From the NCBI GenBank assembly GCA_036897445.1, contig JAYMTL010000114.1, forward strand, positions 1 to 64,000: a stretch of 64,000 bases of DNA. Reading direction: 5' to 3'. Below are positions 50,757 to 62,138 of this stretch, one piece after another. The translations under genes and the position numbers were made by a program. The DNA is from Pelargonium tetragonum. Lineage: Eukaryota > Streptophyta > Magnoliopsida > Geraniales > Geraniaceae. The notes beneath the pieces are model-generated. The model saw nothing but the letters and a program-made list of their open reading frames with translations, made no database searches and was not told where the DNA came from. Numbering within the stretch: position 1 is the first letter of the stretch; every line of letters begins with the position of its first letter.

Positions 50757-51044
50757 ATGCTCCCAATACTTAATAGTAGGTCACAACTATGGAGTTATCC
50801 TAAAAAGAGAAAACAAGCTTATTTACAATACCTTGCTGGGATTCTTAGGGGTTTTTCGGCAAAACTTGTAAGAGACAGTACATTTTGTTCAAGCTCTCAT
50901 TTTTATATCAGGACTTTTGAGGATTTACTAAAGGCTTTCGAGCAGTTAAGTTTAGAGTTATTCTTGTTACAGGGTCTTTTTTGTTCTATTTTCCTATGCT
51001 TTTACAAAATATTTACAGATATAAAAAAGGGTGTTTGGGTATAG
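50757..51044 (+). CDS. Unidentified ORF (95 codons, ATG start)
   Basis: The product begins with a basic segment (SRSQLWSYPKKRKQAYLQYL) and ends with a hydrophobic stretch (residues about 65-85, LELFLLQGLFCSIFLCFYKIF). I do not recognise it. The length is within chance expectation for this composition, and nothing nearby supports expression. Confidence 0.12.
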   Translation: MLPILNSRSQLWSYPKKRKQAYLQYLAGILRGFSAKLVRDSTFCSSSHFYIRTFEDLLKAFEQLSLELFLLQGLFCSIFLCFYKIFTDIKKGVWV

Positions 51045-54000
51045 AATCCCCAGTAGTTAAGTGCTTCCCTAGTTTCTTATTGCCTGCCTAAACTCCAAAA
51101 AAAGATACCCGTAGCTTAATCTTTGCTTATTCCCTAAGTCCCGGAAACTCATTACTAAGAAGCCGCCAGAAAGAGACGAGCAAACCCGTTAATAAAAACC
51201 CTGATTTTAGAGCTCAAAACTTCTCCAAAAGATTGTAAGGGGCATGCTCCTGACTTATAGTTAATCTACCAACTTGTTAGTTACTACAAATTTCTTGATC
51301 CAGGAAATAAAGTCTCCTTACTACTGCCCGGGGGTTGCCCTATATATAAAAGGACTCAAAAATTTGCAATACCAAACAAGCATCCCTGAAAGCTGATTAG
51401 GACATAACACAAGAGCTCCCATTAAGACTTAAAAGCAAGAAAACGAAATAGCCTGGACCTTCCCCTCCTGTTTATTCCCAGTATTCCTTAAAATTGACTT
51501 ACAATCTTTCGAATTTAGTTGCTTCTTTTAGTTTTAGCTTTTTAATCCGGAGCTGAAGAACGAAGAACTCTTTCCTTTAAGTTTAGTATTTCCCCGTTAA
51601 GTTAACTAGAATCTGAGAAGGGCACAACAAGAAACCAAAACTTTTCTCCTGCTCTAGACTTAAAAAAGCTTTTAGGAAACATCCTTGCCGTAGTAACGGA
51701 TTCTGTTAGTATTCTTTAATGTAGCGGCGAGTTCAGTACGTGGGAATGCTATAAGCTAGTTTTACACGAGAGGCTGCCTGGTAATAGATACACGGGATAG
51801 ATTAAAATACAAGTCCATTCGAGACCCCTTTTTTATATTATTGCTACTTTAATAATGGTCCTCTGTTGAGACTTCCTAGTATACGGGATAGGGATTGACT
51901 TTCCCCCCCTTAACTAGACCTGGAGTCAGGTTGAGTCACAAACTAAAAAGTATAATGATAAGATTTCCAAAGGACTTACGTACACTATAAAGTTAACGGA
52001 ATAGTTTAAATGCTCTAGGAGGGGCTACTTTAGGGGTTAACCCTGTTGAGTTACTCCAGCCCTACTCTATTATACCCATGTAAGCAAGCTTACCTATTTC
52101 TTTTCTTTTTGACTCACAAAAAGAACAAAACGTTTACAGGGTAGCCCCCGGTAATATTAAAGTTGACTTTTTAGCCCTAAAGTAGCCCAGAATCAAAAGG
52201 AATTTCTTGTAGATCTGCCCGCCCTTTCACTAGAGTTTCTAAGTATGTTTCTTTGGAATCTTAATTCTAAGTTAGTGATACAGGCATAAGTTTCCCCCTA
52301 CTCTTTTGAGATTTAAAAATAGAAAATAGGTTTTCTTATTCCTTAAGACCCACCCTTGAATCTGGACTTGGAAATCTAGGAAATGCAAGTGTATCCTTTT
52401 GGAGTTTCGGACACTTTTATTGTTTTCACAGTTATAGCTCCCCTACTTTTCGTGAAAAACTCAATCCTCTATACTAATAAAAATTCTTTCGGGGTGTTAT
52501 TAAGAAAATTTCTTGGGGAAAGGGCACTAATATCTTACTCTTTGCTTCTCTAAAAAGCTTTTATCTCATACCCCCTACTCAGGATTCCCCGCGAAGCTTA
52601 TTCCTTAATCTTCATTTTAATAATGTCTTTGACAAAGCGTCTCCCGACAAGCACGAGGCTCCTGTGATTCCTAAGACCCTCTTAAGAGGTAAACTTGAAA
52701 TATATGTATAAAGGTGTCCGAGTAGAGAGTTAACTCCCTTATAAATTTAGGTGAGTTTAGGTTAGGTACTCTTGTAAAAGGGTACTCTAATTCGCTAGAC
52801 AAGCTCTAGTATCAAGCAGTTATATAAAGAAAGCATTAACTAGACTTTTGATCCCAAGTACTCCCTTTTTTTTAGTAATATCACAAAAACCCTACATTTA
52901 ACTTCTAATGAGCCGGAGATCTTTTTCGTTTATATGAATTACTGAAGCATAAGTTTCTCAACTACGGGATATGCAAAACCTACCTCTATTCTTTATAATA
53001 GAAAAGGAAGTTAGTTTTAGTACGTCTAATGTAGGAGGTCCCTCAAAATCTTGCAGGAAAATACAGAAAGGAAATTCCCAGCCCTTTTTTGTGAGCAATT
53101 GAGGTTAAGAGTCCCTTTTAGGAAGCTAAGCCACTCTGTTTCAGGAGCTCCCTTGTCATGAAATTCCTTTGCGTAGATCCAATAAGAACGCTTTAGGTAT
53201 AGGACTCTTTCTAACTCTAGCGAAGCCAAATCCCTTTAGAAAAGACCCAGGGAACGCTAGGGTATACGTACTTCTTCATTTAAGCTTTTATAAGTATTTA
53301 AACTTCTACACTCCCTTTTCTGGAGAATTCCCAGTAAACCCTATTGCCAAATCCGTTTCTCTTTATTCTAAATTCATTCCTTCTACTACCGAAAAATCTT
53401 ACTGAATAACTCAACAATTTCTACTTCAACTCTTCTCCGAAAGGCAGGAAAGCGGGGAGTTCCCTTTGCTATGTATAACCTTTCCTCTAGATTGAGAGTG
53501 ATTATAGCACCTTGGCTAACCTAAGCAAGATCTTTGCTAGTGTTAGATTTACTCGCTTACTCGGGACTCTGGCTGAAAGGGGCTGCTAAATTTTATATAA
53601 AAAAAATCCCTTACACAAGTGTAAACTAAGTCGAATGCGTTTAGAATAACCCGGCCTTTAAGACTTATTGCTCTGAGTTAATTCCCCCAAGAGCCTTATA
53701 AAAGAAACAGGAAAATTCCTAAGCGCGCTGATGCCTAAGAAATTCTTAAGGATGCCTTGTCAAACTGAAAAAGCAACGCGGGCTCGGCCAAGCTTAATAA
53801 CTTAATGGAAATAAAGGCTCACGAAATTTTACTGGCAACGGCTTCACTTCTACTTTATCAAGGATCTTTCAGTTCTCCTAAAAGGGAAACTCAAAAGTAC
53901 GTATCTAGAAGTTTACGCCGTAGAAATACATAAAAGAAAAGCATTACTAAGAGTTCTTTGGATACGCTCAGAAAGCCTCCATAAATATTCAGCAATGTAG

Positions 54001-57000
54001 GGCATCTACCTCAGAGACAGATTATTATAAGATGCCCAAAAAGGCCTTCGAAGTTCTACAACCAAAACTACTTTTACTAATTACTAAATAGAACACTTAG
54101 AATAAAGAGCTATCGTTGATGCGAAACCGCTCTTCCCTGCATATCCTTTGTGATTAAAGTTAACATAATCTATAGGCAGACTCTAAGCAGAGAAACCTAA
54201 ATAAAAGAGAAATGAAAGTAGAATAGCGGCTCTTACTCTCAACGCAGTCCTCAATTTCTACGCACACTGCGATTTTACAAGCCCCAAAAGCCCTGAATTC
54301 TTAAAAGCACTCACCTCACAAGTCAATTTCAATTTATGAGTATTCAATATAATTATAACTAAGTCTTATTCTGAGAAGCTAAAGAGGACCCTACGGAGTA
54401 GTAGATACTGAATGAATTAGAATAAAAAAATCTCTTTTTTGCCCAGGTCTAAAAGTCTTTTTATTCCCTAATCCTAGGTAGCTAGAAACTTTTTGTATTG
54501 AAAAACAAAATATATAAAGGCTAATTTTGATATAATAAAGGGTTTTTAATTTGTTAGATAATTCTTTAACAGAGAGCTTAGGAGATCCACAACTCAACTT
54601 TCCTTCTTAACATTTAGAGTCCTTGGCATTTGAGTTGCTAGTATTCCTTGCGAAATTCTACATGAAAACTTAGATTAGAAAAGACAAGCTTTGAATAGGT
54701 GTTAAGTTTCACTTAAAAATTGCAAGGTTCTTAGTCCCTCGCCTTATTCTTTAGATTTTTTTAAGCCCGGTTTTCATTTAAGACTGCAAACGAGAAGCTC
54801 TTACTGTATATGAAGTTTCCTCCTCTGTTTAGGACAAAATTTGGCCTTTTCGCCAAATTAGTCTATATTATTCAAGCATAATGCAAACGGGGTTTCGAGG
54901 CTTAAAGAAAGTAAGAATCCTTTTTTTGTACGGGAAAGGGTAACTTATTGTAATATAGAACTATAGTACTAGAAATTAGGGTATATTTACTTTTATCCGT
55001 TAGGGAAAACGCGCTTAGGCAATTCTTTATAAATCATTGCTTTTTAGCTGTAAATCTTAGTACTTAGTAAAAACTTCTTTTCTTGTATCATATACTTGAA
55101 TTTTATCCTGAGACTAACACCTTGTATTAAAGGGAATGAAAAACTATTTTCAGAAAAAAGTATGCTTTATTTTACAGAAATTCTTATTTACTATTCTTTC
55201 TTCAGTTAGACTTTCTATGCAGGGGTCTTTTATCTCCCTATATAAGTACTTTTTAGTACAGCAATCCCTTGAGACTTGAGTCTTTTTTAGGGGGGGTAAT
55301 GCAAGGGTTCGTCTAGTCTAAACTGCTCGGGAATTCCGAAAACTTAGTGCTGTACTCCTATCTTAAAAGCATGTAGCATACTTCATTTAGTTTACCAAAA
55401 AGGAGCAATCAATAAAAAGAGAAGACTGGACTTTATCATTTCTATCTATATACATAGCCGGTTTAATACAAACTTTGCTGATAACATCACTTAAATAGAG
55501 AACTCTTTTTATACATCTAAAGCTACTAGGAGATCTTTGACTTGTGAGATTCTTATAAAAGTAAAATGCAGTATAATTACTAAGATATGGTCGAGGGTTA
55601 AAATCCTAGATATAGCTAGAAAAAAGACTTTAACTTCAGTCTAGCCCCGTGGACCTCTCTAAAACTAAAGGCTCTCTATAAAAAACCTAAAATAAGGACC
55701 CCTTTATCTTTCTTTTTCGGTCAAAGCCAGAAAGCACTACATTCACTACCCTTTCAATTTAGTCTATACCTTTTCGAGAATAAGATATAAACTCTTTTGT
55801 TTCAAAAAAGATCCTTTTACAAATAAGATAACCCTTCTTCAGTAACCGCTAAGTAATGAGTGTCAACGAGTGTATGTACTTTACCGATACAAGAGCCCAC
55901 CTTTTTGCGTTTACTTAACTCTTACTAAAAGTTTAAATAAAGAAATTCCTCTCGAGCAACTTTTATTAGTCATTATTATAAGTTCAAGAAACAAGCCATC
56001 CCTTTCCTATCAATCAATTCTGAACAAACATTAATTATTAAAAAGCATAGATCTCGAAGAAGTTTTTTTATTTGGATTGGTAGAAAGTCTCTTTAATAGA
56101 GTACTAAAAGTTAAAAACTGGAAAAAGGACTCACAAAGGATCCTTGTAAAAAGCTTCTAAAGAAATTCCATAGAGAAGAGTTTTTAAACGGCGGAATACC
56201 CTATATTTCATTTAATATAAGATTGTTTGCTTTTTCACGATAAAGCATTTGTATGTAACCAGTAGGCATAGCCAAATAGAAACTAATTTATAAACGTTTA
56301 ATCTAGGGTTCTAAAACCGAGTTGGTAAGTATATAAAGTAAGGAAGATTCCAAATTTTCTTTGACCGAAAAAGGAAGAACTCTTACGTTAATTAGATTGC
56401 TTAGATGCTTAGAGACTTCGGGAACCCCTTTAAGAGAAACGGATCCCGGCGGGTGGATTAAAGTCCTTTTCTACTGTATTTTCTAGTGTTCGGTACTCCA
56501 GATTAGAGGGTCCTTACTATGCAATATTTTGAAAAAGTGGAGTTGTTAAGCCTCCATTCCTTTTCCAAAATTGAGTTTTTGATTAAATAGAGAAACTATA
56601 CCCATGTAAGAGAGCTCCACCAGGGTAAAAAGGCTTTGTCTAAACAAATCTAAGAGAATACTATAAAAATCTGGTACTAAACTGCTAGTTTGCCCTTAAT
56701 AATTAATTATGAAAGGGGACAAAATAACGGATCACTAAGCACAAAAACTTCAAATTCTGCTGGAGTTTACTCTTTTGGAATTACTTATACTTTGGACTCC
56801 TTTGGGTTGAAATTTGAGTTTCAGCGCTTCTCTTTCGCTATCCTTGATATAGGGTGCTCTAAGGTTGATTTTTTATTTAGTGACTTTTTAGATGCTATTG
56901 GTCCAAGAAAAGGGTGTAACTTCTCGTTTTATGTTCTGTCCTTTATCCCAAGGTTTTCTGTTTATGTAGCAAGAGTTCCTAGATCTTACTTTTAAAGGAA

Positions 57001-59107
57001 GGATAACACACTCTTGTTGCGATAGGGGCTTCTATTAAGGAAGGGCTTAATAAGGTCGGACCCGCGGCTGGTAATAAGAATATGAAAATTTCTGTTGAGA
57101 GACACCCTATGTGTTATGTCCTTTTTTCGGATAAACCCTAGTGGAGGGTTTTACCTTTTCTCAAATCTTTCTTAGAGCCAGAATTGAGCGATAGATATGC
57201 TTATTCTAGCTAAGTTTATAAACTGAAATTACCAATCCATATGCACAAGGAGGCAGCTAAAGAACATTACCCAGAATTCCGGTTACTTTAAAATACTTGT
57301 AAAAAGCTGTTAATTAGAAGGCTGGAACTACTCTGTTGTGAGCACTAATTATTCGTTTGCATAAGGTATATCAACCCTAATCCTTTTATTCAAATTATCT
57401 GCAAACTGAAAAGGATTCTAAAACCGATGCTGAAATATCCACGCAATAGAGCCTAAATGTACGCCGGTGAAATAGCTATTAGCTCTCCTTAAATCCCTAG
57501 CTTGTGCTAAGAAAAAGCTTTATAAGTGTAGTTATTAAATCCAGGATACCCGTACCCTTAAAAACTCCCTGAGTATTGTTATTAACTTTGTAACCCAGTT
57601 TTGGGTTGATAGCTAGTTCTGTACTTTTTTGAGTTTTTACAAACCGGGGTACGCGGAGCTTTTGGGGGTCTCCTACACCAATAAGTACTGAGTCGAAGTA
57701 TAGGTTTAAGTATTGCACAGGATTTAACTACACACTTAGTGGAAAAAAGCTGTATTGTATAAGTCGTAGAGACCCCTCTACCTAGGAAATCCAAGCACCC
57801 TATGAGGTACAATTCCCAGTTGAATAGTTAAGCTATAGCACCCATTATAATTCTAATTGGAAAACCCTTAAAATTCTAGACAAACAAAAGAAAGAAAGGG
57901 AGCCCCCTTAGGTTAAATAGAAAGAGTTACCCCATTCTCAGTTAGAGTCAAAGCTAAATACCCAACTTCTAAAGCCGGGTCTTAAAACCCTGTTTGTTTA
58001 GTTAAAATCTCAATAATGGAAGAATTTGAGTATCTAATCAGGCGCTGTTGAGAAAAAGGATCCGAGAGACTAAGTTTTTCGACCGGAAAATGTTTAATTT
58101 AATACCTGTTATGTAACTAAGAAAGTCCCTTTTGTTATAGAGCTCGCCTTTTTATAAGAATAAAGTTAAGAAGTTATTTACGAGATTTCTTTGAGCAATT
58201 TTTAGCGGAGCTTTTTAAGATTTTCCAGAACCGGAAATTTTTTGTAAGTTACTCCAATTTAGGGGGTTAAGAGGAACATTGTAATTTTGTGCCTGTTCAG
58301 TCTTTATCAAAGTTATAGGCAACCCCTTATTTTATTATTACAGAGCTACAGCTATACTTTGAAAGCGAAAGCAGCAAATACGACTCTCTAGAACCTTCGT
58401 CTCTATCGTTATTCATCTTATGCTCCGACTGCTCTAACAGAATTCCTTATTCTATTTATTTACAATTATTCTAGAGTACTCTTAATTAATAAAGTCAAAA
58501 TATTCTCTATTTCATTTTTAAAGAGGAGGCTGATTTTAGCACTTACTTTTCTATTAAGAAATAGGAAGACTTTAGAAAAAAGTATAAAAACGCAAGCAAA
58601 AAGTCCTAGAGATAAAAACCTTATGAACTGATCGCGGGTTTAAAGCATTTAAAGTCTTGTTTTGTTCAATTTGATACGAATCCCCTAATTTAATTCTGCA
58701 GCTTTTCTAGAATGATTTCGTTAAAAATTCTAAATATAGGCTTTTATTTATACAGAACCGGGAACTCTTTTCTTAATCAATTCAAGAGCTTTCTCTGGGG
58801 GTATATATAGTTTTAGTTAGCACCCTTACTTAAAATACGTACTATAAAATAAAAGAGAGAGTCCATTAAGTCCAAGATATTTTGAATCTTATTAAGTAAA
58901 TATAGGCCTTGTATACTAGGTAAGCTTTTGCCGGAGCACTTTTTCGCTGGTATAAGAAAGATTAAGTAAAGGAGAAGTCGGGAGCTGCTAAAGTCTCTAG
59001 AAAGCGAACAAACAAATTCTAAATAAAAAGAAAGCCAACCGAGTCCATATTAGAGTGTGCCCCCGAAATGAGGCTCCCCTAGTGTTGGTTTAAATAAAAG
59101 GGAAAAT
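51045..59107. other. No gene recognised
   Basis: Eight kilobases with ORFs of 67-101 codons, none recognisable. At 57497-57812 two minus-strand frames are open together (73 and 76 codons). At 56690-56995 a 101-codon frame needs a TTG start. The 8-bp hairpin at 54838 is the only structure of note. Confidence 0.6.
54838..54859. repeat. 8-bp hairpin AATTTGGC / GCCAAATT
   Basis: The two arms are exact complements around the loop CTTTTC. No T-run follows and there is no gene nearby, so a terminator role is not supported. Confidence 0.45.
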
Positions 59108-59305
59108 TTGACTTTAGCTATACATCTACTTACTCTTAAATATCTTCTTCTTATTCTGTATCGCCTGCCTCTTAGCTATACCTGTCTTGAGAATACCTGT
59201 TTTAATGTTACTTTGTATCTTATAGACTGTACTCTTATGAAGCTTACCCCTCTTCTTATTGGTACTAGGATTCCTCTTGTTGCAGCTGGAAGTTCTTTTA
59301 TTTAA
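59108..59305 (-). repeat. Probable module M copy L16 of the dispersed repeat family
   Basis: TTAGCTATACCTGTCTTGAG near 59174-59193 matches TATAGCTATACTTGTCCTGT of the module near 23.45 kb at 15 of 20 positions. Further on, CTAGGATTCCTCTTGTTGCAGC near 59266-59287 matches the following block (TAGGGATTCCCTGTTCTAGC). An ORF of 65 codons runs through it and includes PLLIGTRIPLVAAGS, hydrophobic like the other M readings. No core or box is seen beside it. The ORF is better explained as the repeat module than as a gene, but I cannot exclude that the module descends from a gene. Confidence 0.45.
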
Positions 59306-59761
59306 AATTAACTAAAATGAATTTAGATTGAGGTAGGCTTCGAACTCTTGTTCTACAAATACATAGGTTTCTTCTGGATTTCAATTGAGACTCCAATTCC
59401 TACAGTAAAGAAATTCCCGAGAGCTCCTTGCTTAGTATACAAAAACCAGAATGTGCAAGCGGGCTAAATATAAAAGGGAAGGAGCAATATGTTTTGTGTA
59501 GTGGTTAAGAGAAGAAATATAGAATTCCACTTTAAAGTACTTTTGCTTAAGTGTGCTCCAAAGAGGGTCTGGATAGGATATAATGGATTCCGGTAGATAG
59601 GGTTGCTTATGTAAATGAATATGAGAAGAGTTTCGCTTGTGGAGCGATGGCCGTAGAGGGTCCTCTTTGAAAAGATGGATGGGGAGTTTTATAGAGCTCC
59701 TGTGTTTCTAGACTGAAGAATATTAGTTTCCGACCGATTGTGAAAAGAAAAAGAATTAAAC

Positions 59762-59781
59762 ATCAGATAGGATCAGATAGG
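59762..59781. repeat. 10-bp unit duplicated in tandem
   Basis: ATCAGATAGG occurs twice head to tail with no change. It belongs to the small set of perfect short tandem duplications in this window that look like recent slippage events. Confidence 0.7.
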
Positions 59782-59933
59782 AAAAGTAGTTTGGGTAGGG
59801 CTTGTCACTTAAAAAGAATGATAATACTGCAAGGGGTTTTATTTTATTAGCTCTACCAAACCGAGTGAATACTATAACCTTTTGAACAAATGAAATAATT
59901 CTTCTTTCAATTTTTTAACAGAGAAGAAACAGT

Positions 59934-60281
59934 TTAATCTCTTTGCTTTGCCACAGCGATCCTAGATACTATAGAAGTTGTGGGACTCTCAATCTCTACT
60001 AAACTAAAAACTAAGGTAACAAGTTGCCTATTCTTTTCTTTGAAAGGTTCCTCTCTAGCAAAACACTTAAAACTTTTTCTTGTATTAAATCTTGGCCATC
60101 CTAATCTCCTTTTTGGCTCCTGAGGAGTGAACAAAGAAGCCATATCCCACAGTCTTTTAGTACTCATCAAAATCTCGAGGAAAACCTTACTAGTGACTTG
60201 TGTTCTCAATTCTTTTTGTATACATGAATTTTTAGAGAATCGAGCATCATAAATATCTATATAACTTCCCGCACCTTTCAC
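59934..60281 (-). CDS. Unidentified ORF, longest in the window (115 codons, GTG start)
   Basis: The frame is open for 115 codons but needs a GTG start. The product is fairly charged, with clusters such as TPQEPKRRLGWPRF and CFAREEPFKEKNRQ, no membrane segment and no motif I recognise. It is not a shadow of a larger frame on the other strand. A reading frame of this length is near the upper end of what chance gives in AT-rich DNA of this size. It lies in the same region as trnK and the second copy of the 40-bp repeat, which makes it a little more worth testing than the others. Confidence 0.2.
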   Translation of the reverse strand: MKGAGSYIDIYDARFSKNSCIQKELRTQVTSKVFLEILMSTKRLWDMASLFTPQEPKRRLGWPRFNTRKSFKCFAREEPFKEKNRQLVTLVFSLVEIESPTTSIVSRIAVAKQRD

Positions 60282-60521
60282 AACGAGGGCGCCTAAACCT
60301 TTAGAAGAAGAATTCCAAACTACTTTGACTTTGATTTTGAAATAACTAATTATTTAACTTGTCTTGCTCAAAAAGGGAATTGGAAAGCTTTCTATCTACT
60401 TTCTTTCTATATTTTTTTTACTATACTAAGCGCGTTTTCATTACCTATTCTAAGCTACTTACGAGAAACTAAAATGCTCTTGTCTATCAACTGAGTAAAT
60501 CAAGACTTTCCCTCTTACTCT

Positions 60522-60561
60522 AAAGGAAATGGTAGCCATCCACTCCTCCTCTGCCTCGGGA
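60522..60561 (+). repeat. Direct repeat of about 40 bp, copy 2 (partner near 9.25 kb)
   Basis: This is the partner of 9242-9281 in the same orientation, lying in the region between the longest ORF and trnK. It is a possible substrate for recombination between the two ends of the window, or a conserved fragment present twice. Confidence 0.7.
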
Positions 60562-61272
60562 ATAGTACTTAAAACCAGATAAGGTAAGCGTAAACCAACT
60601 GACTTCCTGTTGACACTACCTTTTTCAAAAAGTGAGGAATTCTTTCAACTTTAGGTACCATATATAAAAGTACTAGCCAACTTATTCTTTTTGAGATGAG
60701 TCTTTTCTATAAATTGAATACCCTAAATAAAATAAGAAAGCCAAGAAGTTTCCATTAGATTCTGTTATCTTTGCGGTGAGGAAGTGAAAAGAGTCTCCAT
60801 TTAGAAGGGCTTTTCTTCCTCTCATAGGAGTGCTCAGTTCCTAGTGAGGTGGGATAAAGTCTAATGAAATCCTAGTTGTGAAGTTGTGAGATATCTTACA
60901 TATGTTGGAATGAAAAGCATATTCTTTGAACTTGCGGCATTTCTACAATTTTAAATTGAGGAGTCAATTTATTTACTCTTTTCTATATCTTTTATACTTT
61001 AATAGAGTGAGTTTTAATATTTGAATTAGAAAGAAGTCCTTATAATCCTAATCCTGGATTTCTACTTCCATTTTACGTAAAGTCAAGTCTTAGGTGTGAA
61101 AAGTGGCTTGTTTGTTATTAAAAATTGATCTTTCATTTCTCCGTCCTGGAGAACTTCTTTTTTATCGCTCTCTCTATCCAGGTGAGATACATTACAAAAA
61201 AAGCGATCCAACGTGGGGATAAAAATAACTAAGTTAGTTTGATATATTATCTTTTTCTCTCAGGAGACTGCC

Positions 61273-61401
61273 ATGTTCGGATACTTTTGGGTTGTATCCG
61301 GTTCACTTTTTGCTGTCCTTTTACAAATCCCTCAGGGCGCCTTTGAAAGACTTGTCCTAACTTTGGCAGTAATAGTTACTTTGTATGCGAATCTATCATA
61401 G
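61273..61401 (+). CDS. Unidentified short hydrophobic ORF (42 codons)
   Basis: The ATG is preceded at a short distance by AGGAG. The product starts MFGYFWVVSGSLFAVLLQ and ends LVLTLAVIVTLYANLS, giving two hydrophobic stretches (residues about 3-17 and 27-42) separated by IPQGAFER. It is slightly richer in G+C than its surroundings and lies about 740 bp from trnK, on the opposite strand. I do not recognise it. Small membrane proteins of this shape exist in organelles, but so do chance ORFs of 42 codons, and the frame stays open only eleven codons upstream. Treat it as a candidate only. Confidence 0.22.
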   Translation: MFGYFWVVSGSLFAVLLQIPQGAFERLVLTLAVIVTLYANLS

Positions 61402-61998
61402 TACGACGAACTCTTATAATTAGAAAACTAAGGTCTTTTTATAGTAACTTGGAAGAAGACTAAGAAAGGTATAGATGATCTTTCCTCACTTCCCAGATTT
61501 CATTTACCTAAGTGCTCTCAAGAATAGAATACCAGATATAAGTTAATCAAGAAATATCCATGAACATAAGATTCGCAGCTGGACTTCAGAGGAATCCCTA
61601 TCTTGCTAAAAGTCTTTTATACAAAAGGAGGAAAATAATCTTCCTAATTTATATCTTAACTAAGAACCCTTCTCATTCACATGGTTTATTAACTCAATTA
61701 AAAAGTTTGAACAGCTACTCAGCAGGGCTTAAGTATTGTAAACCTGGGATTGAACTCTTTTTCTAATATAAGTGGTTGAACCTCGGGTACACAGAGACTG
61801 ATTTTTTTATAAGGCCCTTTCGCGAGCTACAATGCGTTTTTATATCTTTCTTCATTATGTTAAATTTTTGCTTGAGTTTTTGGGCACTTTTTTAAGGGTT
61901 ACTCATAAGCAATTCTTGGACTAAATGTTAAGCCTCGTGTGATAGGGGACTTAATTTCTCTCTGAACCCCTGCCTCTTCTGTAATATAATAAAGAAAT

Positions 61999-62038
61999 GC
62001 TCTTAATTAAGATGCCTCTTTTCATAGCAATTAAGAGC
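61999..62038 (-). terminator. Stem-loop about 100 nt downstream of trnK
   Basis: A perfect 10-bp inverted repeat, GCTCTTAATT paired with AATTAAGAGC, encloses a 20-nt loop. On the minus strand it lies 3' of the trnK coding sequence. The bases that follow on that strand are A/T-rich but not a clean T-run. It could stop an exonuclease and define a transcript end, as inverted repeats often do in plant organelles, or it could be incidental. The structure is seen directly; the role is inferred from position only. Confidence 0.4.
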
Positions 62039-62138
62039 CTTAAAATAAAAAAAGTCTCTTTGCTAAACCAGGCTCCGGATTCTATCCCTATTCTATTAAG
62101 CACAGTTGCTTCTTCTTACTAACTTAGAATCTTTTTCT

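Noticed and set aside
56690-56995. 101-codon ORF as a gene
   Set aside because: Needs a TTG start, no recognisable family, within chance length.
59480-59720. Purine-rich stretch thought of as a group II intron or rRNA fragment
   Set aside because: No domain V hairpin, no intron boundary and no rRNA core sequence could be matched.
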